A stretch of DNA of 49,115 nt from Methylotenera sp. (GCA_009693255.1 SHXQ01000012.1:1-49115), one strand, 5' to 3'. Counted from the stretch's first letter, positions 1-10,496 are shown. Numbers and translations are program-made. The notes: generated from the letters alone by a model not told the origin.

Positions 1-3
1 AAA

Positions 4-370
4 TGGTGGAGCTGGGGGGAATCGAACCCCCGTCCGCAAATCCTCCACAGACAGTTCTACATACTTAGCCTTGTTGTTTAATTTAATCTGCACCACACCA
101 ACAGACAAGCAGTGTGCAGACGAGCGACCTTAAGGTTAATGAAGTATTAAGTCACCCAATACAACACGTATCCCGTGTATATGACACTACGTATGGGTTA
201 CCCCAATCCAACCCACGGGAGAGCTGGTGTAGCGTCCAGCAGAACTAAGCTGCTAGAGAGTAAGTTTCGTCGTTTGCGACTATACTTGTTTCAGCTGTAT
301 TTACGAGGTAATCTGAGCCTCGGTATGCCCTGCACTGCTTTGTAACCCACGTCGAAACCTGGTCAGCCCC
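4..370 (-). ncRNA. ssrA: tmRNA (SsrA, 10Sa RNA)
   Basis: Transfer-messenger RNA that, with SmpB, rescues stalled ribosomes and tags the unfinished protein for degradation. Read on the minus strand, the 5' end is GGGGCTG at 370 and the 3' end is CAGCTCC-ACCA ending at 4. These pair as a seven-base acceptor stem with a G3-U wobble, the alanine identity element. A T-arm with GGTTCGATTCC lies just inside the 3' end. The resume frame (277 to 245) encodes ANDETYSLAA and a stop, close to the usual betaproteobacterial tags. The D-arm-like 5' part and pseudoknot-rich middle fill the expected length of about 365 nt. Its partner smpB lies 3.4 kb away. The gene runs almost to the window edge, so its terminator is not visible. 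Confidence 0.96.
245..277 (-). other. tmRNA proteolysis-tag reading frame
   Basis: The codons gca aac gac gaa act tac tct cta gca gct tag encode A-N-D-E-T-Y-S-L-A-A and a stop inside the tmRNA. The C-terminal L-A-A is the degron read by ClpXP/ClpAP-type proteases in characterised systems. Confidence 0.93.
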
Positions 371-425
371 AAATCAGTCTTACTGCAACTAACAAAACCT
401 GTCTTTAGTATTCATTAGAATACGC

Positions 426-431
426 ATTATA
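426..431 (-). promoter_or_regulatory. Candidate -10 box of the tmRNA promoter
   Basis: The minus strand reads TATAAT here, 55 nt before the mature tmRNA 5' end, so a processed leader of about 50 nt would be expected. No good -35 hexamer is visible at the right spacing. The leader holds a small hairpin (GTATTC-N4-GAATAC) at about 399-414. Confidence 0.4.
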
Positions 432-463
432 CGCGTTAACCATAACTTACGCACATGAGGTTT

Positions 464-500
464 TATAGGAGTACAATTTATTGCGCGAATGCGAGGCTTA
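464..500 (+). repeat. REP-like palindromic element
   Basis: The sequence has the form ATAGGAGTACAATTTATTGCG followed by CGAATGCG. It matches the core of the REP-like elements near 10.5, 12.56 and 20.27 kb. It sits between the recQ stop and the tmRNA promoter, and the neighbouring T-run could also serve as a weak terminator. Confidence 0.55.
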
Positions 501-522
501 CACGGCATCCGCTTTTTTTGCG

Positions 523-2352
523 CTAGTCGCCTTCCAGCGCCTCTAAAAAGGCATCACCATAGCGCTCAAGCTTGGCTTGCCCAACACCGGTAATTTGGCT
601 CATTTCAGTGAGGTTTGTTGGTTTTTGCTTAAGTATTTCTAGCAAGGTACTATCGTGGAATATCACATACGGTGGCACGCCTTGTTCTTTGGCGAGTTCC
701 ATACGTTTGGCTTTCAGTGCGTGCCATAGCGGGTCATCAGCCACTTCTTCATAACCTTCTTTCGCACGACTTCCACGCTCTGCCTTGCTGACTTTACGGG
801 TGGCGACCACTGCTACATCTTGGCGCAGCCACACTTCGGCTTCGCCTTTTAATACTGAGCGCGCAGATTCGGCTAACTTCAAACCACCATAAACCTCTAT
901 ATCACTTTCCAAATAACCGCCAGCCACCAACTGCCGATACACGCTACTCCACTGTGACTGTGTTAAGCCTTTACCTATGCCAAAGGTGCTTAGACTTTGA
1001 TGATTAAATTGCTGAATCTTTGGCGTATTTTTTCCCAATAAAACATCGATTAAATGCACCACACCAAAGCGCTGCCCTGTGCGATATACGCATGAAAGCG
1101 CCATTCGAGAGGCTTGCGTGGCATCCCAAGTATCTACTGGGCTTAGACAGTTGTCGCATTGATCACAATCGCCCGCATGTTGTTCGCCAAAATAGCGTAA
1201 CAAAGTTTGATGGCGGCAACTGGTTGATTCACAAAAACCCAATAAGGCATCCAACTTTTGCCGCTCCACGACTTTGCGCTCTTCTGGTGCATCGCCTGAA
1301 TCGAGCATTTTACGCATGCTCACCACATCGCCCAAACCATAGGCCATCCAAGCATTAGCAGGCAAGCCATCGCGGCCGGCACGGCCGGTTTCTTGATAAT
1401 AACCCTCCATGCTTTTAGGTAAATCTAAGTGTGCAACAAAACGAACATTGGGCTTATCTATGCCCATGCCGAATGCTACGGTAGCGACCATAATCACGCC
1501 TTCTTCACGTAAAAAACGGCGCTGGTTTTGATTGCGCACACTGGCATCCAACCCTGCGTGATAGGGCAAGGCATCCCAGCCACGTGACTTTAGCCACTCG
1601 GCGGTGTCTTCTACTTTTTTACGGCTTAAGCAATAGATAATGCCAGCATCATTCGCGTGCTCAGCCTCTAAAAAAGCTTCTAATTGCTGACGGGCACTGG
1701 CTTTTTGCGTAATGCGGTATTTAATATTGGGGCGATCAAAACTAGAAACAAACTGGCGCGCATTTTCAAGCTGCAAACGCTCAATAATTTCTGCCCGTGT
1801 TGGCGCATCTGCCGTGGCGGTAAGCGCAATACGTGGCACCTCAGGAAAGCGTTCATGCAACACGGTAAGCTGACGGTATTCCGGCCGAAAATCATGGCCC
1901 CATTGCGAAACGCAATGCGCCTCATCGATGGCAAATAGCGCAATACCAGCGCCCTCTTGTATTTGTGCTAACAGCGCTAAAAAACTCGAAGTTAACAATC
2001 GCTCAGGCGCCACGTAGACAATTTGCAAATGTCCACGCATCAACTGCGCGGTAATTTCACGCGCCTCATCTGGCGTTTGGCTGGAATTTAAAAATGCCGC
2101 GCGTACGCCGAGTTGCTTAAGGGTGTCCACTTGGTCTTGCATCAAGGCAATGAGCGGCGAAACCACAATACCAACGCCCTCTCGCAACAAGGCTGGTAAC
2201 TGATAACACAAGGATTTTCCACCACCGGTTGGCATCAACACCAGCGCATCACCGCCCGATACAACATGGTCAACTACGGCTTGTTGTTCACCTCGAAAAG
2301 CCGAGTATCCGAAAACCTCATGTAGAGTTTGTAAAGCAGGAGAATTTGGCAT
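523..2352 (-). CDS. recQ: ATP-dependent DNA helicase RecQ
   Basis: A 3'-5' DNA helicase of the RecF repair pathway that unwinds forks and recombination intermediates. From the ATG at 2352 it is 609 residues, the normal RecQ length. The longer open frame upstream has no homologous sequence. Visible parts are the Walker A motif PTGGGKS (about 41-47), the DEAH box (143-146) in [17 protein letters not shown], the helicase C core with [10 protein letters not shown], a zinc-binding cysteine cluster (CRH...CDQCDNC), a winged-helix RQC region, and a C-terminal HRDC domain with [13 protein letters not shown]. The domain set is complete. It stands alone, downstream of the Tim44-like gene but separated from it by a strong terminator. 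Confidence 0.97.
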   Translation of the reverse strand: MPNSPALQTLHEVFGYSAFRGEQQAVVDHVVSGGDALVLMPTGGGKSLCYQLPALLREGVGIVVSPLIALMQDQVDTLKQLGVRAAFLNSSQTPDEAREITAQLMRGHLQIVYVAPERLLTSSFLALLAQIQEGAGIALFAIDEAHCVSQWGHDFRPEYRQLTVLHERFPEVPRIALTATADAPTRAEIIERLQLENARQFVSSFDRPNIKYRITQKASARQQLEAFLEAEHANDAGIIYCLSRKKVEDTAEWLKSRGWDALPYHAGLDASVRNQNQRRFLREEGVIMVATVAFGMGIDKPNVRFVAHLDLPKSMEGYYQETGRAGRDGLPANAWMAYGLGDVVSMRKMLDSGDAPEERKVVERQKLDALLGFCESTSCRHQTLLRYFGEQHAGDCDQCDNCLSPVDTWDATQASRMALSCVYRTGQRFGVVHLIDVLLGKNTPKIQQFNHQSLSTFGIGKGLTQSQWSSVYRQLVAGGYLESDIEVYGGLKLAESARSVLKGEAEVWLRQDVAVVATRKVSKAERGSRAKEGYEEVADDPLWHALKAKRMELAKEQGVPPYVIFHDSTLLEILKQKPTNLTEMSQITGVGQAKLERYGDAFLEALEGD

Positions 2353-2448
2353 AGGCGCTATTGTACACCGCAGCTGAACACTAATTTTACAGCGCAAATT
2401 TTAGTGTGTGAGCTAGCGCCTTCGATGAATAAGGTGTTTACGAAAATC

Positions 2449-2488
2449 AACGACAAAGCCTAGTCATTGCTGACTAGGCTTTGTCGTT
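2449..2488 (-). terminator. Intrinsic terminator of the Tim44-like gene
   Basis: A perfect 17-bp inverted repeat (2449-2465 with 2472-2488; core AAAGCCTAGTC/GACTAGGCTTT) closes on a 6-nt loop. It lies just after the stop of the Tim44-like gene and before recQ, and is followed on the minus strand by GATTTT. The T-run is short, but the stem is very stable. A TTTT also follows on the plus strand. Confidence 0.75.
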
Positions 2489-2508
2489 TTGTGACTCAAT
2501 ACTTAAGA

Positions 2509-3342
2509 CTATTGAATATTGGTTTGCTGAATACCCGCTAACAGCCAAGCAGCAGCAGCGTCTTGCAGGTTTTTCTGGATATGCCAAATTTCATCTACAT
2601 TTTCAGGTGCGCCATTATTTTCGCTTAACTGGCCAGTAAAGCGTACGCTAGCAATTGAATAATCCCCTTCATTGGCCACTTCTAGTAGTTCTGCATGAAT
2701 GGTAATCACTTCAGTTTTTTGCTGGGCATTACCACGCTCTTGCATTTGCATAGAGATTTCGGCAAAAATTTCTGGGGTGGTGTATTCACGCACATCGTTG
2801 ATGTCTTTGCGATCGTTCGCTGCTTGCAGGCGAATGAAAGACATTTTTGCATTTCGTAAAAAGCTTTCTACTGGAAAGTCTTGTGGGATATTGCCCGCAT
2901 TTGCTATCGCCGCATCACTCGAAAAACCTTGCTCACGCATAGGTTGTGCTGGTTGGTATGTGCCGCCACCACCAGCATATTGCAGCTTATTTTGTTGTGC
3001 ATTTTTGAATTTTGAAATTAAAAACATGATTAGACCAGCAGCAAGTAGTGCCATTAAAATAGAGCTCATCCCACCACCCAATCCACCCATGCCACCACCG
3101 GCAAACATGGTGGCTAAACCTGCACCAATTGCTAAACCGGCTAATGGGCCCATCCATTTATTACCTGCTGAGGCAGGGGCTGGTGCTGGTGCAGTAGCAG
3201 GCGCTCTTTGCGCTTGCCTTGTTGGCATAGCACGGCTTTTACCAAAACTGCCTCCGCCGCCGAAACGTCTAGCTTCAGCCACTGTTGATAATAGGCTCAT
3301 ACAAGTTAAGGCAATAACCAATAACATTAAAAACTTTTTCAT
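2509..3342 (-). CDS. Tim44-like domain protein, membrane-associated
   Basis: A protein of the bacterial Tim44-like family, whose molecular role is not established. The start at 3342 has GAGGA upstream and begins a clear signal sequence (MKKFLMLLVIALTCMSLL...AEA), giving 277 residues. A Gly-rich, Arg-containing stretch (RRFGGGGSFGKSR) and an Ala/Pro linker follow. Next come two hydrophobic segments separated by Gly/Met-rich sequence (about 65-110), then a soluble C-terminal Tim44-like domain (about 145-277) with FLRNAKMSFIRLQAANDRKD and WHIQKN. The family is common in beta- and gammaproteobacteria. It is monocistronic here and has its own terminator. Family assignment is good; function is unknown. 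Confidence 0.85.
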   Translation of the reverse strand: MKKFLMLLVIALTCMSLLSTVAEARRFGGGGSFGKSRAMPTRQAQRAPATAPAPAPASAGNKWMGPLAGLAIGAGLATMFAGGGMGGLGGGMSSILMALLAAGLIMFLISKFKNAQQNKLQYAGGGGTYQPAQPMREQGFSSDAAIANAGNIPQDFPVESFLRNAKMSFIRLQAANDRKDINDVREYTTPEIFAEISMQMQERGNAQQKTEVITIHAELLEVANEGDYSIASVRFTGQLSENNGAPENVDEIWHIQKNLQDAAAAWLLAGIQQTNIQ

Positions 3343-3487
3343 GTGTTCCTCATTAACTCTATCAATAAAATCTGTAAAAATGGTGGGATATACTGGCAAC
3401 CCTGTTTGTTAGTGGAGACATATACTCAATAAACAAGCGTACCAGTGAAATAAAACTTCTTATTTTGGTTAATTAACGCACTGACCA

Positions 3488-3724
3488 TCAAAGCTTAGCA
3501 TGTGCACCATCACACAAAGGCTGGTTAACACTGTGTTTGCAGCCACAAAAATAAACCGTTTTAGTCGCTGTGGCCACATATTTTACTGGGGAAAAACCTG
3601 AATCCTTATGCGCCCCATCGCAAAATGGCTGGCTTTTGCTGAGTCCGCAAGAACACCAGTAATAGCTCTGACCTGCTTGCACTTCAACTGGGCAAGGGGT
3701 CTTTTGTGGGATATGCGCTTGCAT
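3488..3724 (-). CDS. CDGSH iron-sulfur domain protein (two CDGSH motifs)
   Basis: A 78-residue protein made of two CDGSH-type modules, each expected to bind a [2Fe-2S] cluster through three Cys and one His. Module one has C24, C26, C35 and H39 (WCSCGLSKSQPFCDGAH). Module two has C60, C62, C71 and H75 (FCGCKHSVNQPLCDGAH). All eight ligands are present. AGGAG lies 7 nt before the ATG. It is 23 bp downstream of smpB on the same strand, so co-transcription is possible. The family is linked to redox or iron homeostasis; the specific role is unknown. Confidence 0.9.
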   Translation of the reverse strand: MQAHIPQKTPCPVEVQAGQSYYWCSCGLSKSQPFCDGAHKDSGFSPVKYVATATKTVYFCGCKHSVNQPLCDGAHAKL

Positions 3725-3747
3725 TGATAGCTCCTGATTGTTAACAA

Positions 3748-4197
3748 TTATTTATTATGTGCCCGCATAATGCGGCCTTTTTCACGCTCCCAATCGCGCT
3801 CTTTTTCGGTATCGCGCTTATCGTGCTGTTTTTTACCTTTAGCCAAGCCAATTTGCACTTTAACGCGGCCCTTTGAAAAATGTAAATCCAGTGGCACGAT
3901 GGTATAGCCAGCACGTTCAACCTTGGCGATTAGTTTAATAATTTCTTCATTATGTAACAATAGCTTACGGGTACGTATGGCATCTGGCCGAATATGTGTA
4001 GATGCAGCACCTAGCGGCGTAACGTGACAACCAATTAAATAAATTTCGCCACGCTGAATAATCACGTAGGCCTCTTTAATATTGACGCGATTATCACGAA
4101 TGGCTTTGACTTCCCAGCCTTCTAAAACAACACCAGCCTCATACTTATCTTCAATAAAGTAGTCAAAAAAGGCTTTTTTATTTTGTGCAATGCTCAT
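3748..4197 (-). CDS. smpB: SsrA-binding protein SmpB
   Basis: The obligate partner of tmRNA in trans-translation. It binds the tRNA-like domain and reaches into the decoding centre of stalled ribosomes. The length of 149 residues is typical. Family features are [20 protein letters not shown] at the N-terminus, [13 protein letters not shown], the H[14 protein letters not shown] segment, and a basic C-terminal tail ([26 protein letters not shown]) that folds in the mRNA channel. It is divergent from ratA with about 100 bp between starts, so the two promoters share that gap. Confidence 0.97.
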   Translation of the reverse strand: MSIAQNKKAFFDYFIEDKYEAGVVLEGWEVKAIRDNRVNIKEAYVIIQRGEIYLIGCHVTPLGAASTHIRPDAIRTRKLLLHNEEIIKLIAKVERAGYTIVPLDLHFSKGRVKVQIGLAKGKKQHDKRDTEKERDWEREKGRIMRAHNK

Positions 4198-4301
4198 AAA
4201 GCTTAATATTTCTTAGTGAATGGCTTAAAATGGCATTTTACTCTAGTTCTCACTCAGAATTATTACTTAGAGAACCCGATTTATTGAGTAGCAGGGGATA
4301 C

Positions 4302-4739
4302 ATGGCGCAAGTTAAAAAATCAGTACTGATCAATCATTCCGCAAGCCGCATGTATGCGCTGGTAGATGACGTGACCCGGTATCCTGAGTTTTTGCCTTGG
4401 TGTGGCGGTGTGGATTTAATCAAACAAGATGAAATTTCTACAATCGCCACTTTGCATATTGCTTACCATGGCTTACAGCAAAAATTTACCACTGAAAACC
4501 TTAAAACTTATCCTAGCGTCATGGATATTAAACTTAAAGATGGTCCATTCAAACATTTAGAGGGTGTGTGGCGCTTTATAGCGCTCAATGAACATGCCTG
4601 TAAAATTGAATTTATGCTCAACTATGAGTTTGCTAATAGCTTTTTAGAAAAAATTATCGCCCCTGTTTTTAGTCATATTGCCGACACCTTTGTGGATGGC
4701 TTTGCGCTACGGGCCGATGTGGTGTACAAAGACAACTAG
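4302..4739 (+). CDS. ratA: RatA-type START-domain protein (Coq10/RatA family)
   Basis: A 145-residue protein of the polyketide cyclase/START superfamily, next to smpB and rnfH as in many proteobacteria. In E. coli the homologue RatA was reported to block 70S assembly. Related Coq10 proteins bind ubiquinone, so either function is possible. The start at 4302 is chosen because AGGGG precedes it and because homology begins at MAQVKKSVLINHSASRMYALVDD; an in-frame ATG 72 bp upstream adds unrelated sequence. Conserved features include the YPEFLPWC segment and GPFKHLEGVWRF. It ends 15 bp before rnfH, so they form a two-gene operon. Confidence 0.88.
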   Translation: MAQVKKSVLINHSASRMYALVDDVTRYPEFLPWCGGVDLIKQDEISTIATLHIAYHGLQQKFTTENLKTYPSVMDIKLKDGPFKHLEGVWRFIALNEHACKIEFMLNYEFANSFLEKIIAPVFSHIADTFVDGFALRADVVYKDN

Positions 4740-4754
4740 ACATTAGGATCTAAA

Positions 4755-5081
4755 ATGAATAGCAATGAGATTATGGTAGAAGTGGCTTACGCATTAGCCG
4801 ATGATCAGTTAATTGTGCCACTTAAGGCCAGCGCCGGAATCACCGCCGAGCAGGCCATTCAGTCCTCGGGCATATTGAAAAAATACCCAGAAATTGATTT
4901 AACCATCAACAAAATTGGTATTTTTGGCAAGCTATCAAAATTAGAAATGCCTTTACGCCACCTAGATCGGGTTGAAATATATCGCCCCTTAATTGCCGAC
5001 GCCAAAGAAGTGCGTAAGCAACGTGCTGCCGATGGCAAAGCCATGAATAAAGGCGGTGGAGATACACCGCCTGAAGCTTAA
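4755..5081 (+). CDS. rnfH: RnfH-family ubiquitin-like protein
   Basis: A 108-residue protein of the RnfH (UPF0125, RatB) family with a beta-grasp fold. No biochemical function is firmly assigned. Visible family features are VEVAYALADDQ at the N-terminus, IGIFGKLSKLEMPLRHLDRVEIYRPL in the centre, and a charged, likely disordered C-terminus (AKEVRKQRAADGKAM). AGGA lies 8 nt upstream of the ATG. It directly follows ratA, and the pairing is conserved in proteobacteria. No rnf complex genes are nearby. Confidence 0.9.
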   Translation: MNSNEIMVEVAYALADDQLIVPLKASAGITAEQAIQSSGILKKYPEIDLTINKIGIFGKLSKLEMPLRHLDRVEIYRPLIADAKEVRKQRAADGKAMNKGGGDTPPEA

Positions 5082-5100
5082 TTTCGAGGCTTAATCGGAT

Positions 5101-5432
5101 TTATTCGCAATATTTCTCAACGTCTTTTTGCGCCTCGGCCTTACCTTGGCTAATGTCCGCATCACCTAAATAGTATTTTTCACCTTTTTCATTGGTTTTT
5201 GCAATTCTGCCGCCGTTGGTAAAAGTCGCCAAGTTTGATTTGGCGCCGACACAGTTTTCTTGTTTAATTTTCAGATCCGCCAATTTATCTTCATCGGCTC
5301 CTGCTTAGCATTCGATGGTGGCGGCACATAGCTATAACGCACCGCCCCATCGCTATCTTTCCACTTGTAAATTTCAGTCATAGCCAAACTAGGCAGTAGC
5401 ATGACGCGCAACCATAAAACGCGTAATTTCAT
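5101..5432 (-). pseudogene. DUF4124-domain secreted protein, frameshifted
   Basis: The gene starts at 5432 behind a good AAGGGTAA site. It encodes a short signal-like stretch and a DUF4124 core (TEIYKWKDSDGAVRYSYVPPP), but this frame stops at 5271 after 53 residues. The remainder continues in another frame down to 5101, ending ...DEDKLADLKIKQENC...AQKDVEKYCE, as in full-length DUF4124 proteins (about 110 residues). A single base lost, or a -1 shift, between about 5290 and 5325 would reconnect the halves. No slippery heptamer is visible there, so mutation or sequencing error is likelier than programmed frameshifting. Confidence 0.75.
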
Positions 5433-5501
5433 AAGTTACCCTTAAAGTCTTTCCACTTTGTACTAGCGTACTGACTAAAAATTAATAGTATTGCCAGTTA
5501 A

Positions 5502-5600
5502 TAGTTCAAGAAAGCGACTTATCGCAAATATCGAATCTTTTGACCCATCTAAAACAGGGTCGTTTTAACTCAAGAGGGCTACTGAATTTTTCTTGAACTA
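5502..5600. repeat. Inverted-repeat-bounded intergenic element
   Basis: The ends TAGTTCAAGAAA and TTTCTTGAACTA are a perfect 12-bp inverted repeat around 75 bp that contain a smaller hairpin (GACCC...GGGTC). The shape resembles a tiny MITE. The rest of the 5433-5792 gap is AT-rich. It holds a degenerate CGTCATT...AATGACG pair (5687-5760) but no gene that I can support. Confidence 0.4.
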
Positions 5601-5792
5601 ACAACAATACGCCCTTTGTTTTTAACAGAAAGAGACCTTTGCACGAAACGAAATTCGACTCAAATTTGAATAAGAACACCTAACCCCGTCATTCCATAGA
5701 AATAGATAATCAATTCTAATCGATCACTTAGATGGATATATCTCTTTCGCGATAATGACGAAATTGTAAGTTTTTAGGGTTAAAGTTGGTTC

Positions 5793-7356
<1,564 letters not shown>

Positions 7357-7421
7357 AACTAGTCATTAGCGATTAGACGTTGGTCGATAGTTAAAAAAAT
7401 AAATTAAAAAATTAAAAAATT

Positions 7422-7731
7422 ATGGCAGGTTACCAAGATTTATTAGTTTGGCAATCTGCAATGCAAATAACTGAAGATGTTTATCGCCTTACCGAGCATT
7501 TCTGTGTCATCTAATGTTGCTGAGGGGCACGGACGCAACTCACCAAAAGAATTCAATCACTTTTTAGGGATTGCACTTGGCTCTTTAGCTGAATTAGAAA
7601 CCCAACTATTGCTTTTGGAAAGACTTAACTATATAGAACAAGCTCGGTTAAGCAATGTACTCAAGGCTACTGACGAAACGGCAAAAATTCTCAAAGGTTT
7701 ACAAAAGTCTCTTAAGTCAACTAATGACTAA
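7422..7731 (+). pseudogene. Four-helix-bundle protein (23S rRNA-IVS type), deleted and frameshifted
   Basis: The N-terminal part (MAGYQDLLVWQSAMQITEDVYRLTEHF, from 7422) matches the start of the four-helix-bundle family found in 23S rRNA intervening sequences and at free-standing sites. It then runs into a stop at about 7515. The rest of the family sequence (SISVSSNVAEGHGRNSPKEF...ELETQLLLLERLNYI) is in another frame and ends at 7731. The segment that normally joins them, a P-x-x-E-x-Y-x-L-x-x-Q-x-R-R-A stretch of about 16 residues, is missing. An internal deletion that also shifted the frame explains this. TAATGAC-type short repeats lie on both sides. The gene is very probably inactive. Confidence 0.8.
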
Positions 7732-7761
7732 TGACTACCCACTAACGACAACCAACAACTA

Positions 7762-9372
7762 ATGACCACTCACTCAAAAATACTCATCCTCGATTTCGGC
7801 TCTCAAGTCACTCAACTAATTGCACGCCGTGTGCGTGAAGCGCATGTCTATTGCGAAATACACCCTTGTGATGTGTCTGATGACTTTGTACGCAACTTTG
7901 GTGCCAACGGTATTATTCTCTCTGGCAGTCACGCCAGTGTTTATGAAGAAGAAACGGATCAAGCGCCACAAGTCGTATTTGAAATTGGTATCCCCGTACT
8001 GGGCATTTGCTACGGCATGCAAACCATGGCGCAACAACTGGGTGGTAAGGTAGAAGCGGGGCATAAACGTGAATTTGGTTACGCCGAAATCCGCGCACGC
8101 GGTCACTCTGCCCTGTTTAAAGACATTCAAGACCGCGTTAATACTGAAGGTCACGGCCTAATCGATGTATGGATGAGCCATGGCGATAAAGTCACCGAAC
8201 TGCCACCTAATTTCAAAGTAATCGCTAGCAACGACACCACGCCGATTGCCGCTTTTGCCGATGAGCAACGGCAATTTTACGGCGTTCAGTTTCACCCAGA
8301 AGTCACCCACACCAAACTAGGCCAAGCCATGTTAGAGCGCTTTGTGCTAGACATTTGCCACGCCAAACCAGATTGGATTATGGGCGACTACATCACCGAG
8401 GCCGTTGCAAAAATTAAAGCACAAGTTGGCGATGAGGAAGTGATTTTAGGCTTATCCGGTGGCGTAGATTCTAGCGTTGCCGCCGCCCTCATACACCGCG
8501 CCATTGGCGATCAACTCACTTGCGTATTTGTTGACCACGGTTTATTGCGCCTTAACGAAGGTGATATGGTGATGGATATGTTTGCGGGACGTCTACACGT
8601 TAAGGTTATACGCGTAGACGCCACGGATCAATTTATGGGGCATTTAACTGGAATCAGTGAACCTGAAGCTAAACGCAAAATTATTGGTCGCGAGTTTGTC
8701 GAGGTATTCAAGGCTGAAGCCGCCAAACTTAAAGCGGGTGACGGCGGGCATAAAGGCGCAACATTCTTGGCGCAAGGCACTATTTATCCGGACGTCATTG
8801 AATCCGGCGGTGCAAAATCTAAAAAAGCCGTCACCATTAAAAGCCACCACAACGTCGGCGGTTTACCGGCAACCTTAGGCTTAAAGTTACTCGAGCCACT
8901 ACGCGACTTATTTAAAGATGAAGTACGTGAACTCGGTGTAGCCCTAGGCTTGCCACATGACATGGTTTATCGCCACCCTTTCCCAGGGCCAGGTTTAGGT
9001 GTGCGTATATTGGGTGAAGTGAGAAAAGACTTTGCCGACTTACTACGCCGTGCTGATGCTATTTTTATTGAAGAACTGCGTGACGCTATTGATGAAAAAA
9101 CCGGCAAGTCTTGGTATGCCTTAACTAGCCAAGCCTTTACCGTATTCTTACCGGTGAAATCAGTCGGCGTCATGGGGGATGGGCGTACTTATGATTACGT
9201 GGTGGCGCTACGCGCCGTCGTCACCAGCGACTTTATGACTGCCCATTGGGCAGAACTGCCTTATGATTTATTGGGTCGCGTATCAAACCGAATCATCAAC
9301 GAAGTCCGTGGTATTAACCGTGTGGTGTATGACATTTCTGGCAAACCGCCAGCCACGATTGAGTGGGAATAA
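7762..9372 (+). CDS. guaA: GMP synthase (glutamine-hydrolysing)
   Basis: Converts XMP to GMP using ATP and glutamine. It is 536 residues, with an N-terminal class I glutamine amidotransferase (catalytic C83 in GICYGMQ, H178 and E180 in QFHPE) and an ATP-pyrophosphatase domain with the P-loop SGGVDSS (232-238). A C-terminal dimerisation domain ends [10 protein letters not shown]. An extra stretch around [11 protein letters not shown] makes it slightly longer than the E. coli enzyme. No clear Shine-Dalgarno precedes the ATG, which sits in short TAATGAC/CAACAACTAATGACC repeats left by the upstream decayed element. Expression may therefore depend on read-through from guaB or on leaderless-like initiation. 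Confidence 0.97.
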   Translation: MTTHSKILILDFGSQVTQLIARRVREAHVYCEIHPCDVSDDFVRNFGANGIILSGSHASVYEEETDQAPQVVFEIGIPVLGICYGMQTMAQQLGGKVEAGHKREFGYAEIRARGHSALFKDIQDRVNTEGHGLIDVWMSHGDKVTELPPNFKVIASNDTTPIAAFADEQRQFYGVQFHPEVTHTKLGQAMLERFVLDICHAKPDWIMGDYITEAVAKIKAQVGDEEVILGLSGGVDSSVAAALIHRAIGDQLTCVFVDHGLLRLNEGDMVMDMFAGRLHVKVIRVDATDQFMGHLTGISEPEAKRKIIGREFVEVFKAEAAKLKAGDGGHKGATFLAQGTIYPDVIESGGAKSKKAVTIKSHHNVGGLPATLGLKLLEPLRDLFKDEVRELGVALGLPHDMVYRHPFPGPGLGVRILGEVRKDFADLLRRADAIFIEELRDAIDEKTGKSWYALTSQAFTVFLPVKSVGVMGDGRTYDYVVALRAVVTSDFMTAHWAELPYDLLGRVSNRIINEVRGINRVVYDISGKPPATIEWE

Positions 9373-9385
9373 TGGGGGTAGCGCT

Positions 9386-9892
9386 ATGAGCCGTGCATTT
9401 GTTAATGAAGAAAGATTTGAGCAAGCCGGTGGTGAAGAGCTGGTTGAGCGTCCTATTAGCACGCAGCCTAATTATGTCACGCCTACTGGCGCGCTTGAAT
9501 TACAAGTACAGGAGGGATCACTGTCCGCGGCACTTGCTGCCTTAAAAAGTGCGGCAGAAGATGCTTTTGCTAAAGACAAAATCGCTGAAATAGAGCGTGA
9601 TTTGCGTTATGTGCGGGCTAGGCTAGATTCAGTCATCCTAGTTGAGCCTAATGCGCAATCTCACGAAACCGTATTATTTGGCGCTAGCGTTGGAGTAGAA
9701 GACGGTGAAGGCAATCAGCATACATTTCACATTGTGGGTGAAGATGAAGCGGACGCCAGTATTAATAAAGTCAGCTGGATTTCACCCTTAGCCATTTCAT
9801 TGTTAGGCCATAAAATTGGCGATAGCGTTACCTGGCAGCGCCCTGTTGGCAATATGACTTTAGCAATTTTGGATATCCATTATCAATCATGA
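9386..9892 (+). CDS. greB: Transcription elongation factor GreB-type (GreA/GreB family)
   Basis: Rescues backtracked RNA polymerase by stimulating transcript cleavage. It is 168 residues from the ATG at 9386, which has GGGGG upstream. The N-terminal part begins MSRAFVNEE and has ELVERPIS...PNYVTPTGALELQ, typical of GreB-like proteins. A coiled-coil region follows (about 45-85), then a C-terminal FKBP-like domain (FGASVGVEDGEGNQHTFHIVGEDEAD, ISPLAISLLGHKIGDSV). It starts 13 bp after guaA and overlaps the next gene by 4 bp (ATGA), so it is probably co-transcribed with both. GreA versus GreB is judged from the N-terminus only. Confidence 0.87.
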   Translation: MSRAFVNEERFEQAGGEELVERPISTQPNYVTPTGALELQVQEGSLSAALAALKSAAEDAFAKDKIAEIERDLRYVRARLDSVILVEPNAQSHETVLFGASVGVEDGEGNQHTFHIVGEDEADASINKVSWISPLAISLLGHKIGDSVTWQRPVGNMTLAILDIHYQS

Positions 9893-10491
9893 ATGTTAGC
9901 CAAGCCATTGTAGAACGCCGATCAGTCAAGGCTTTCGACCCGCATCACAAAATGACTGCGCAAGAAATGTCTGAGCTCATGGCATTGGCCATGCTGTCAC
10001 CAACTGCTTTTAACATCCAAAACTGGCGTTTTGTTTTAGTCACCGATCCGGTACTGCGCCAGCAAATTCGGGCTGTCAGTTGGAACCAAGCGCAGGTTGA
10101 AGAAGCCTCGCTACTGATTGTGTTGACTGCCGATTTAAACGCATGGGCAAAGCAGCCTGAGCGCTATTGGCAAAATGCCCCTAAGGCAGCGGCTGATATT
10201 TTAGTGCATATGATAGGCCATTATTATGAAAATAACTTACAAGTACAACGCGACGAAGCCATGCGCTCTTGCGGCATGGCCGCCATGACGATTATGTTAG
10301 CCGCTAAAGAAATGGGTTACGACACTTGCGCAATGGATGGTTTTGATTTTGATGCCGTAGGAAAATTACTCAACCTACCAGCAGACCACACTCCCAGCAT
10401 GTTTGTCGTAGTCGGCAAAGCACTAAAAGAAGCCTCGCCACGCGGCGGGCAACTGACGATGGGTGAAGTCGTCGTTTACAATCAATTTTAA
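9889..10491 (+). CDS. Nitroreductase-family flavoprotein
   Basis: A 200-residue FMN-dependent NAD(P)H oxidoreductase of the nitroreductase family. The opening is typical: SQAIVERRSVKAFDP, then SPTAFNIQNWRFVLV for flavin binding. Later features are AAMTIMLAAKEMGYDTCAMDGFD and a C-terminal VVVGKA strand. The substrate cannot be told from sequence. Translation is coupled to the Gre factor through an ATGA overlap. It is followed by a REP-like hairpin, then the ABC-F gene. Confidence 0.88.
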   Translation: MNVSQAIVERRSVKAFDPHHKMTAQEMSELMALAMLSPTAFNIQNWRFVLVTDPVLRQQIRAVSWNQAQVEEASLLIVLTADLNAWAKQPERYWQNAPKAAADILVHMIGHYYENNLQVQRDEAMRSCGMAAMTIMLAAKEMGYDTCAMDGFDFDAVGKLLNLPADHTPSMFVVVGKALKEASPRGGQLTMGEVVVYNQF

Positions 10492-10496
10492 TAATC

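Noticed and set aside
1020-1358. 112-codon plus-strand frame inside recQ
   Set aside because: It is antisense to a well-supported gene and has no protein features of its own.
5290-5325. Programmed -1 frameshift in the DUF4124 gene
   Set aside because: No X-XXY-YYZ slippery heptamer or clear downstream stem is present.
7477-7731. 84-codon frame as an intact gene
   Set aside because: It is only the C-terminal part of the four-helix-bundle family; the N-terminal part lies upstream in another frame, so it was called a pseudogene.
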